Source: CBCXVS01 sp965178525 (GTDB taxonomy: Bacteria > Tectomicrobia > Entotheonellia > Entotheonellales > Entotheonellaceae). From it: a DNA stretch of 6,078 bases. Positions within the stretch are counted from its first letter, which is position 1. Every line of letters begins with the position of its first letter. The position numbers and the translations under genes are program-made. The stretch spans positions 1 to 6,078 of the forward strand of contig CBCXVS010000378.1 of NCBI GenBank assembly GCA_965178525.1, written 5' to 3'. The notes under the pieces were generated by a model. It saw nothing but the letters and a program-made list of their open reading frames with translations, was not told the DNA's origin and did not search any database. This document shows positions 1 through 6,025 of this stretch, one piece after another.

Positions 1-34
1 AGGTCGATTCGTTTCAGGCTTTTGAGTTTTTATT

Positions 35-1270
35 TCAACAAGTTGTCGCCGAATCACGGGAGGAACTTCGGTCTAGAGGAAGACATGGGAGTGGAACCCC
101 GGTCGAGGCCCCTGCTGGCTCCGTATAGAACGATGAGCGATAGCGCTGATTGCTGACGATAGTCTCAGAGTCCGCCTCACCCTGGTAGAAGCTGTTCTGT
201 TGCACCATATCGTCCAAAGTGAGCCCAAAAGCCGCCAGGATGGTGCGTGTAGCCGTCATGACCTGGCGCGTCTGTACCGTGAGATCGCTGGGCGCGACCG
301 GGTGACCGGCGGCATCGAGCGCCACCTGCTGGCTGACGAACACCAGGTCGCCGCATTGCAGGCCAGCAACCTGCGGTACATCTGCAGGCCACTGCCATGG
401 GTCGCGGAGATCAGCATACGTCCGGCCTAGCCGATGGCCATCAGCGCCACGTATGGCCCAGGCATCCATCCGGGTCATCTCGCCGCGTGGCAGGCTTGGG
501 GTTGGCAGAGCGCTTATCGTCGGGCCGGGTGCCGCAAAGTACGCCGCCCGCTGGCGGGCCGCCGGCTCCCAGGTGGCGCGCGTGCCATCGCCCCGATACC
601 AGGTCCGCAACTTCACAGTATCATCGAGGTCAGCCCCGAGCGCAGCAAGGACCTGCGTCAGATGCGCTATCGCCAGGTCCGTCTGCGCTATCATGTCATC
701 GGGATGCTGCATACGGCCATCGCCGGCCTGACTCCGTTGGGCGGACGTCCAGATGTGGTCGCGGCAGCGCACCCCGTGGCTGAACGGCGGCGGCAGCGGC
801 GCCAGTTCCGGGGGTGTAGCGGTGATGCGTTGCAGCCGCTCCCCTTCTCTGCTCAACATCGCGATGGCCTGGATTTCGACCATCATCCCGGGCAATGCCA
901 GGCAGGGCAATGGCACGAGGGTAATGGCCGGTCCGGCGCCCTCAGAGCTACCGGCGTGGGTCAGTACGTGACGTCCGATGTCCTTGAGGAATGCGGCTTC
1001 GTCAACGCTGCCATCGTTGGCATAGAACGCCACGAGTTTGACGACGTCGGCCAAGCCGCCCCCGAATTCCCGCAAGACCGTATCGATATGCCGGATCACC
1101 ACGCCGGTCTGCGTGGCGACATCGTAGGCGTGCAAGGGCTCGCCGGAGGAAGACTTATCGACCTGACCGCCAACGAAGACCATATCGCCCGCGTGTATGC
1201 CATGTTTGAAAGCCAGGTGCTGATACCAGTCCCAATGGCCCTCGGGCCATGCGTAGCTGCGCTCGGCCAT
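35..1270 (-). CDS. Triple-domain RidA-like (YjgF/YER057c/UK114 superfamily) protein, C-terminus altered
   Basis: A 411-residue protein that reads as three tandem RidA-like domains, at about residues 15-140, 162-275 and 298-399. Each repeats the fold's landmarks: GDMVFVGGQV / GDLVFVSQQV near the domain start (domains 1 and 3), a helix of the type TRQVMTATRTILAAFG followed by LDDxVK or LADVVK, and a PLPCL or PTPSL turn. The ATG at 1268-1270 is chosen over a GTG 24 bases upstream because GAGAGAGGA lies 7 bases before it. Canonical RidA is about 130 residues and hydrolyses reactive enamines/imines. The Arg preceding the last strands of canonical RidA appears replaced by Pro, Pro and Ala in the three domains, so deaminase activity is doubtful. 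Domain 1 ends with VEIQAIAM, but domain 3 diverges after PLPCLPL and stops 12 residues later, losing that last strand. It lies 54 bases downstream of the solute-binding protein gene on the same strand, probably in the same operon. Family is confident; reaction is unknown. Confidence 0.85.
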   Translation of the reverse strand: MAERSYAWPEGHWDWYQHLAFKHGIHAGDMVFVGGQVDKSSSGEPLHAYDVATQTGVVIRHIDTVLREFGGGLADVVKLVAFYANDGSVDEAAFLKDIGRHVLTHAGSSEGAGPAITLVPLPCLALPGMMVEIQAIAMLSREGERLQRITATPPELAPLPPPFSHGVRCRDHIWTSAQRSQAGDGRMQHPDDMIAQTDLAIAHLTQVLAALGADLDDTVKLRTWYRGDGTRATWEPAARQRAAYFAAPGPTISALPTPSLPRGEMTRMDAWAIRGADGHRLGRTYADLRDPWQWPADVPQVAGLQCGDLVFVSQQVALDAAGHPVAPSDLTVQTRQVMTATRTILAAFGLTLDDMVQQNSFYQGEADSETIVSNQRYRSSFYTEPAGASTGVPLPCLPLDRSSSRDSATTC

Positions 1271-1277
1271 GGTGACG

Positions 1278-1286
1278 TCCTCTCTC
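1278..1286 (-). promoter_or_regulatory. Ribosome binding site of the RidA-like gene
   Basis: GAGAGAGGA on the minus strand sits 7 bases before the ATG at 1268-1270. It decides that start over the in-frame GTG at 1292-1294, whose codons would run through this site. Confidence 0.7.
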
Positions 1287-1324
1287 GCTCGCACTGAACG
1301 GCGTGTGGGCCGTCGCCATGGCGC

Positions 1325-2938
1325 TTAGGGCTTGGCCAACCACATGTCCTCGAAGCGGCGATTCATGTGGTGGGAATGGTGCGGTTCGTAGTTGCGGATG
1401 CGGGCCGAGCGCAACTCGATGCGGGTCCACCACAGCACCGGCATGAACCACATGTCCCGCAGGAGGACCTTCTGCATCTCTTGCACCAGTTTGATGCGCT
1501 TCGCCTCATCCAATTCGACTTTTTGCTGCTGGAACAACCGGTCGACCGCCGGGATACTCAGTTTGCTGAAGTTTGCGGACGCACCCGTGGTAAACGCTAC
1601 CATCACTTGATCGGGATCCCCGTCGCCTTGCGACCCCGCGGGCCTCACGGCGAGTGTGTAATTCCGGGTGCGCAGACTCTTATACCACGTGGCGCTCTCC
1701 TCCAACTTATGCTCGGCTTCAATGCCGATCTTCTTCCAGGCCGACACCAGGTAAACGCCAAAATCGATGTACGGCAGCTTCACCGCCCGGTTGAGAAGCA
1801 CCGTCTTAAAGCCGTCGGGATAACCCGCTTCCGTCAGCAACCGTTTGGCCTCTTGGATATTGGCCTGATGATCCCGCCCAAAGCCCGGCATCTCTTGCAG
1901 CGCTTCCGCCGACAAAGACCATTTGGTGTCCGGGTGCATGAGCCCCCCCGTCGTTTCCAGACCCGTCAGAGGACCCAGAACCTTGCCGATGTCATAGCGG
2001 TCAATCGCCAAGGACATGGCCCGCCGCACCCGGGCATCATCATAGGGCTTGGCATCCGGGTTGAACGCGACGCTCCAGCGGCTCAAGGCCTTGGGATAAC
2101 GCACCACCACCTGATCGCCCAGCTGCTTTTTGATCGCTTCCGCTTCGGCCGGGGGCAGGCCGCGCAATTCCACATCGGTGCGCCCGGAGCGGACCGACTT
2201 GGCTCGGGCCGAAAGGTCTTTGATCATGAAGTACTTGATCCCATCCATGTAGGGCAGCCCCTTCTTAAAATAGTCGGGGTTGCGCTCGAGTTCCAGATGC
2301 GAGCCCCGCACGTACGTTTTCAATTTGAAGGGGCCCGTGCCCATGACGTTCTGTTTGTACCAGTGCGGATCCGCATCGAGCTTCTTTTTGGAATAGATAA
2401 AGTTGTGGGGGTAGGCCAGCATCGACATCATCGACGCCGAGGGGTATTTCAGGTGAAAGACCACCGTGTCGCGATCGGGGGCTTCGATGCTTTTAATCGC
2501 TTGAAACAAGCTCCGGCGAATGCTCACCACGCCTTCGGGGGGAAACACAAAGTGATCCCAGCTCGCCTTGACATCGGCCGACGTCAACTCGCTGCCGTCA
2601 TGGAATTTCACGCCTTGGTGCAGCGTAAAGGTATAAATCAGCCCGTCGTCCGAGGTGGTCCACGACTTGGCCAGATCGCCGATGATCTTGGGAAAGCCAT
2701 GCGGGTCGAAGACAATCAGGGTGTTGTAACACGGCGACATGGGAATCTTGACCTTAAAGGTTCCCTCCTGGTGCATGTCCAAGCTCGGGGGGTCACCGGC
2801 CAACGCGACCTTCAAGACACCCCCGTAGCGCGGCTTGTCTTCTGCTAGGGCCGACGGCATGGCCCACAGGGCCATGAGCATGACCACACCGAGGAAGCAC
2901 ACACTCAACTTGAAACCTTTCGTGCCATCTCGCATCAT
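1325..2938 (-). CDS. Periplasmic solute-binding protein of a peptide-type ABC transporter (family 5, DppA/OppA-like)
   Basis: A complete 537-residue protein. In this family such proteins capture peptides, nickel complexes, opines or other solutes outside the inner membrane and deliver them to a DppB/DppC-type permease. Residues 1-32 form a Sec signal peptide: KGFK, a hydrophobic core, and a likely cut after ALA before EDKPRYGG. No lipobox is seen. Family hallmarks are YTFTLHQGVKFHDG followed by LTSADVKASWD (about 102-128), VMGTGPFKLK (198-207), ERNPDYF (218-224) and KPYDDARVRRAMSLAIDR (297-314). Length is normal. ATG 2936-2938 (or the adjacent ATG 2933-2935) is chosen over an upstream TTG because AGGAGGAGAGGA immediately precedes it. 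A His-rich patch, HHSHH, lies near the C-terminus at about 520-524. TAA stop. The RidA-like gene follows 54 bases downstream and an amidase pseudogene lies upstream. Substrate cannot be told from sequence; an amide or peptide fits the neighbours. Confidence 0.93.
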   Translation of the reverse strand: MMRDGTKGFKLSVCFLGVVMLMALWAMPSALAEDKPRYGGVLKVALAGDPPSLDMHQEGTFKVKIPMSPCYNTLIVFDPHGFPKIIGDLAKSWTTSDDGLIYTFTLHQGVKFHDGSELTSADVKASWDHFVFPPEGVVSIRRSLFQAIKSIEAPDRDTVVFHLKYPSASMMSMLAYPHNFIYSKKKLDADPHWYKQNVMGTGPFKLKTYVRGSHLELERNPDYFKKGLPYMDGIKYFMIKDLSARAKSVRSGRTDVELRGLPPAEAEAIKKQLGDQVVVRYPKALSRWSVAFNPDAKPYDDARVRRAMSLAIDRYDIGKVLGPLTGLETTGGLMHPDTKWSLSAEALQEMPGFGRDHQANIQEAKRLLTEAGYPDGFKTVLLNRAVKLPYIDFGVYLVSAWKKIGIEAEHKLEESATWYKSLRTRNYTLAVRPAGSQGDGDPDQVMVAFTTGASANFSKLSIPAVDRLFQQQKVELDEAKRIKLVQEMQKVLLRDMWFMPVLWWTRIELRSARIRNYEPHHSHHMNRRFEDMWLAKP

Positions 2939-2941
2939 GGT

Positions 2942-2953
2942 TCCTCTCCTCCT
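2942..2953 (-). promoter_or_regulatory. Strong ribosome binding site of the solute-binding protein gene
   Basis: AGGAGGAGAGGA on the minus strand is a near-ideal extended Shine-Dalgarno sequence directly before ATGATG. It fixes the start at 2938 (or 2935) and indicates strong translation, as expected for an abundant binding protein. Confidence 0.85.
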
Positions 2954-3051
2954 ACCGACGAGGGTTGCCAAGGAAAAAGACGTGGCCTATCCACGCTGAC
3001 ATGGCGAGACCGTTTCCCTCGTTCCGCCTCTTTCCCTGGGGATTCAACAAC

Positions 3052-3096
3052 AAAAAAAGGCGCTCACAGACCTCCCCGGTGTCAGGAGAAGGTCCG
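3052..3096 (-). terminator. Minus-strand RNA hairpin plus U7 run (possible weak terminator or attenuator)
   Basis: Read on the minus strand, CGGACCTTCTC (3086-3096) pairs with GGGGAGGTCTG (3067-3077) across an 8-base loop. This gives 11 pairs, three of them G-U; the same pairs would be A-C mismatches in plus-strand RNA, so the structure belongs to the minus strand. Eight bases later comes TTTTTTT (3052-3058). The spacer means this is not a canonical intrinsic terminator. It could end amidase transcripts or attenuate the binding-protein operon. Confidence 0.3.
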
Positions 3097-3187
3097 ATTA
3101 TGCCTTCAGCTGCTCGTATCGCGGTTCGGCCCGTCAATAGCGTCCCAGCCAGTCCTTCAATCGACTGCGATTCGCGTGTGTGGAGGC

Positions 3188-3216
3188 ATCATGCGCTAGA
3201 GTCCTCACGATGTCAA
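3188..3216 (-). promoter_or_regulatory. Possible sigma-70 promoter for the solute-binding protein / RidA-like operon
   Basis: On the minus strand, TTGACA (3211-3216) is a perfect -35 box. After exactly 17 bases comes CATGAT (3188-3193), a 4-of-6 match to TATAAT. It lies just past the end of the amidase pseudogene and points at the binding-protein gene, with a predicted leader of about 240 bases. This is a pattern match only. Confidence 0.4.
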
Positions 3217-3277
3217 GACGATTGTGTGACGTCCGATGACGGCACGTCCGACCGAGCGCACGGGCAAACGATCGGGT

Positions 3278-4198
3278 CTACACCGGCGGATGCCGCCGAT
3301 GCCACTCGGTTGCTTGCTCGTAGGCATAAGCGACGCGATACAGAAGCGCTTCTTCCAGAGGGCGTCCGTGTAGCATCAGCCCAATCGGGAACGTCTCCTC
3401 CATGCCAAAACCGCATGGAACGGACAGGGCCGGATGTCCGGTCAGGGAAGCCAGGCCATTGCGGTAAACCGCCCGCGAGCGGGCCGGTAGCTAGCGGCCC
3501 CGGATGACCACGGTCTCGGCGTTCCACGCGTCCCCGAAGGTGCTGCCGGTGGGCATGGCGATGACGTCCACCGCCTGCAAAACCGAGACCGCCTCCTGGC
3601 TCATCCAGGCGCGCTGCTGTTGGGCATGCAAATACTCGGCGAAGGATTGCTCGCGGCCCCGTTGCATGGCATCGTGGTGCTCAGGCCAGGCGGCCATCTG
3701 TTCCGGCGTGAAATGGTCATCTATATAGACGGGCGTCTCAGACACCAGGGCCGCCAGGACCGCGCGCGCCTCAGCGGCACGTGGCAAATGCACCTCGATC
3801 ACTGAAGCGCCCAGCGTCTCTAACACGTGGACGGCGTCGCGGACCACCCGCTCCTCTTCCTTGCTGAGCCAGTCCTTCCAGACCCAATCATCGACTGGCA
3901 CGCCGATGCGCACCCCTTGGATCCCCTCTTGCAAGCTGGCGCGGTAGTCATACCGAGGCACATTGAGGCTGACCGGATCTTGGGGGTCATAGCCGCCCAG
4001 AAACTCCAGCAGCAGCGCGTTGTCCTCGACGTTTTTGCTCAAGGGACCCGCCTGATCCGTACTCCAAGAGGAGGCCCAAACGCCAAAGCGGCTGATCCGG
4101 CCGAAGGTGGCTTTCATCCCGACGATGCCGCTATTACTCGCCGGATGGCGTACCGATCCGCCCGTATCCGTGCCGATCGAGGCCAGCCCTAACGACGC
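3278..4198 (-). pseudogene. Amidase-signature family hydrolase, 5'-truncated and interrupted by an in-frame TAG
   Basis: About 306 codons of an amidase-signature enzyme (GatA-like fold, amide C-N hydrolase) can be read in one frame. The first retained codons give GLASIGTDTGGSVRHPA, the signature segment whose Ser in TDTGGS is the family's nucleophile. KATFGRISRFGVW, STDQAGPLSKNVED, VRIGVPVD and AMPTGSTFGDAW follow. After ETVVIRGR an in-frame TAG (3491-3493) interrupts the gene, yet the same frame goes on with ARSRAVYRNGLASLTGHPAL, SVPCGFG, FPIGLMLHGRP and AYEQATEWHRRHPPV to a natural TAG at 3278-3280. The protein is therefore broken by one nonsense codon about 70 residues from its end. The N-terminal 150 or so residues, with the catalytic Lys and the GGSSGG cis-Ser of the family, are missing because the gene meets a different, opposite-strand gene at about 4190-4200. 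It cannot be functional as it stands. It was probably the hydrolase partner of the transporter. Confidence 0.9.
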
Positions 4199-4200
4199 GG
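4188..4200. other. Head-to-head recombination junction between amidase and binding-protein remnants
   Basis: Recognisable minus-strand amidase coding (GLASIGTDTGG) runs right to about 4198. Recognisable plus-strand binding-protein coding (NDAGYCNPTFDDLF) begins at about 4191. The overlap is only a few bases, and neither gene keeps a start codon, ribosome binding site or promoter. A deletion that removed both 5' ends and the divergent promoter region between them would give this. An assembly chimera is the main alternative. Confidence 0.7.
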
Positions 4201-4451
4201 GCTACTGTAATCCGACATTCGACGACCTCTTCAAGCAGCAGCTCTCCGAACTCGACGAGGAAAAGCGCGTCAAGATTATCCACGAGATGGAGCGCCTTCT
4301 CCTCACCGACCCCCCCGCCGTGCAGGTACGCTGGATCGCCGAGGGCATGGCGTGGTGGCCGTGGGTGAAGAATTGGTATGACGTGGACCCGGCCTACTAC
4401 AACAACGTGACCCTGGAAGAGAGCTGGCTGGATGACAAGAGTAAGTACTGA
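4191..4451 (+). pseudogene. C-terminal remnant of a second family-5 solute-binding protein
   Basis: Eighty-six codons encode only the C-terminal end of a DppA/OppA-like binding protein. AGYCNPTFDDLFKQQ, SELDEEKRVKIIHEMERLLL and AVQVRWIAEGMAWW align by eye with the end of the intact binding protein at 1325-2938 (LFQQQKVELDEAKRIKLVQEMQ). The identity is partial, so they are paralogues and not a recent duplication. About 450 N-terminal residues, including the signal peptide and ligand-binding lobes, are absent. Upstream bases in this frame are the antisense of the amidase and give no family sequence. TGA stop at 4449-4451. It precedes the permease genes in the usual binding protein-DppB-DppC order, so it was probably their original partner. 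Confidence 0.88.
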
Positions 4452-4458
4452 GGGGGAA

Positions 4459-4486
4459 GGACTGAGGACTGAGGACTGAGGACTGA
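4459..4486. repeat. Four perfect tandem copies of the heptamer GGACTGA
   Basis: GGACTGA is repeated exactly at 4459-4465, 4466-4472, 4473-4479 and 4480-4486, between the binding-protein remnant and the permease gene. Because the unit is 7 bases, TGA falls in all three plus-strand frames, so the array blocks any translation passing from the upstream gene. Heptamer microsatellites of this sort may vary in copy number by slippage. Confidence 0.95.
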
Positions 4487-4504
4487 GGGGTAACCGGATA
4501 GGCC

Positions 4505-5650
4505 ATGCGGAACTATGTGATCAAGCGGCTACTGTTGGGACTCCTGACGGTCTATGGTGTGGCGACGCTGGTCTTTTTCTTGATGCGCATTGTGCCTGGC
4601 GATCCGGCGCGTATTGCCCTAGCCGAGCCGGGGCGAGAGGGCAAAGTGCCCGAGGAACTCGTGCGCGCCATGCGGGTGAAGCTGGGGTTGGCCAGGGTGG
4701 TGATCCGCCCCCATCATGAGCTATTAGAGGCCAAATACGGAGCGGCGTCGGCAGAGGTGGTGGCGGCCCTGGGCCGCTTGGATCCGCAAAGGGTCATGGA
4801 AAGTGTGAGAGCGGGTGCGCCAGTCAATGCCGCTGGGCGCATGCTCTTTGCGCCGGAGGTAGAGGTCGAGATCCGGGACATTCCCGTGTATGAGCAGTAC
4901 GGGAAGTGGATGTGGAACTCGCTGCGCCTGGAGTTTGGCAAATCGCTGAAAGTCAATCGGCCCGTGACCGAGGAGTGGCTGCGATTTTTTCCCGTCACGT
5001 TCAGTGTGGCGATGCTCGCCGCCCTCATGACCCTCTTCACGGCGATTCCGCTGGGGGTGATGTCGGCGGTGCGGCAGGACCGGCTCCTGGATTACACCGG
5101 CAAAGTCATTGCCATCTCGGGACTGTCGCTTCCCTCGTTCTGGGTGGCGTTGCTCATCATCCTCGGACTGGTCATCTAGTTCGAATGGCTGCCGCCACTG
5201 GAATACGTGCCGTTTTGGCAGGCGCCGTTACAGAGTTTGAAGCAGATTGTCTTCCCCGCCTTTGCCGTGGCTTTTGCGCAGATTGGGGTGATTGCGCGCA
5301 TGACGCGATCCGCCATGCTGGAAGTGTTGCGCGAGGACTATGTTCGCACGGCCTGGGCAAAGGGCTTGCGCGCTCGCGTCGTGGTGCTGCGCCATGGGCT
5401 GAAAAATGCGTTTCTCCCGGTGCTCACGGTTTTCGGTCTGCAGTTGGGCTTCTCTCTTGGCGGTTTGGTGGTCGTCGAACGGGCCTTCAACTTGCCCGGA
5501 CTGGGCAATTTTTTGGCCGATTCGGTCGTCTTTCGGGATTACAATGTGATTCAAGCCACGCTCTTCGCCACCGCCGTCTTCGTGACGGCCACGAATCTGC
5601 TGGTCGATCTCACCTATGGCTGGCTCAATCCCAGAATCCGCTACCAGTAA
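4505..5650 (+). pseudogene. DppB-type inner-membrane permease of a peptide ABC transporter, interrupted by in-frame TAG
   Basis: A single frame of 381 codons before TAA encodes a DppB/OppB-like permease, with one in-frame TAG at 5177-5179 (codon 225). Before it: MRNYVIKRLL, a first membrane segment (about 9-30), the family motif RIVPGDPAR, NSLRLEFGKSL, further membrane segments (about 163-190 and 200-224) and SLPSFWVALL. After it, in the same frame: FEWLPPLEYVPFW, the coupling (EAA-type) loop EDYVRTAWAKG...HGLKNAFLPVL (about 277-306) that docks onto the ATPase, VVVERAFNLPGLG and LVDLTYGWLNPRIRYQ. The stop therefore removes the ATPase-coupling half. Residues about 63-128 are an unusual insert in the periplasmic region after MRVKLGL, where relatives usually need only a short linker; this makes the protein longer than the typical 300-340. 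The ATG at 4505 matches the family N-terminus, although its ribosome binding site is weak (GGATAGG very close). Suppression or a sequence error cannot be excluded. Confidence 0.88.
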
Positions 5651-5662
5651 AGGGGTCGAGGG

Positions 5663-6025
5663 TTGCTCCGTTTTGTCCAACGTAAGCCACTTGGCGCCTT
5701 GGGCGGGGTCATGGTTGGCGTCATGCTGCTCGTGGCGATCTTGGCGCCCTGGATCACGCCGTACAGCCCGCAAGAGTTTATTGAAGGGGGTTCCGCCCGG
5801 CTACGGCCGCCCTCCTGGCGTTTCCCCATGGGCACGGACAACCTCGGGCGCGACATTTTCAGCCGCGTGATCTACGGCGCCCGGCTCTCCATGCTGGTGG
5901 GCTTTGCCTCGACGTTTTTCGGCACCGGCCTGGGCGCCATTCTGGCGCTGACGACAGCATATGCCGGTGGCATGTGGGACCTGGTGGCGCAGCGGCTCAT
6001 GGACATTAGGGTTGTTCCCCAATAG
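5663..6025 (+). pseudogene. DppC-type permease of a peptide ABC transporter, truncated at about residue 115
   Basis: The second permease subunit of a Dpp/Opp importer, starting 12 bases after the DppB-type gene. A TTG at 5663-5665 is the only plausible start, with AGGGG about 8 bases upstream; the frame is closed just before by the upstream TAA. It shows a first membrane segment (about 13-33), the DppC hallmark FPMGTDNLGRDIFSRVIYGARL (about 54-75), and a second membrane segment with GTGLGAILALTTAYAGG. Recognisable sequence ends at RLMDI (codon 115, base 6007). Relatives continue for about 170 more residues with the coupling loop. Here five unrelated codons (RVVPQ) lead to TAG at 6023-6025, in DNA that looks foreign. 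The product lacks its ATPase-coupling loop and most membrane segments. Confidence 0.88.

Larger units (their letters stand above)
2939..3277 (-). other. Leader/intergenic region between the amidase pseudogene and the solute-binding protein gene
   Basis: These 339 bases lie between the amidase stop and the binding-protein start. I find no convincing gene here. A 61-codon minus-strand reading frame at 2952-3137 has no recognisable motif and runs through the binding-protein ribosome binding site. The region holds a possible promoter (3188-3216), a hairpin (3067-3096) followed by a T7 run on the minus strand, and the binding-protein ribosome binding site. If the promoter is real, the untranslated leader would be about 240 bases, long enough for leader-based control, but I recognise no known riboswitch. 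Confidence 0.6.

Noticed and set aside
434..1297. A 287-codon open frame on the plus strand opposite the RidA-like gene
   Set aside because: It is antisense to a gene with three recognisable RidA-like domains, with low-complexity Arg/Gly/Ala composition and no family resemblance.
1367..2848. A 493-codon open frame on the plus strand opposite the solute-binding protein gene
   Set aside because: It is exactly antisense to a gene with clear family motifs, has no recognisable domain, and is rich in His, Arg and Gln as expected from complementing GC-rich codons.
3052..3096. A canonical rho-independent terminator
   Set aside because: Eight bases separate the hairpin from the U run and three pairs are G-U, so it is listed only as a weak candidate.
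2952..3137. A 61-codon minus-strand frame in the leader of the binding-protein gene
   Set aside because: It has no motif, no ATG start with a ribosome binding site, and its end covers the strong ribosome binding site of the next gene.
3213..3527. A 104-codon minus-strand frame over the amidase end
   Set aside because: It is out of frame with the amidase C-terminal motifs, which read clearly in the frame ending at 3278, and shows no family resemblance.
4459..4486. CRISPR array
   Set aside because: The repeats are 7 bases with no spacers; this is a microsatellite.
3278..5179. Genetic code change in which TAG is a sense codon
   Set aside because: The amidase itself ends naturally at a TAG (3278-3280) right after the family's usual C-terminus, so TAG serves as stop here. 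Nonsense decay is simpler given the other lesions; a genome-wide count would settle it.
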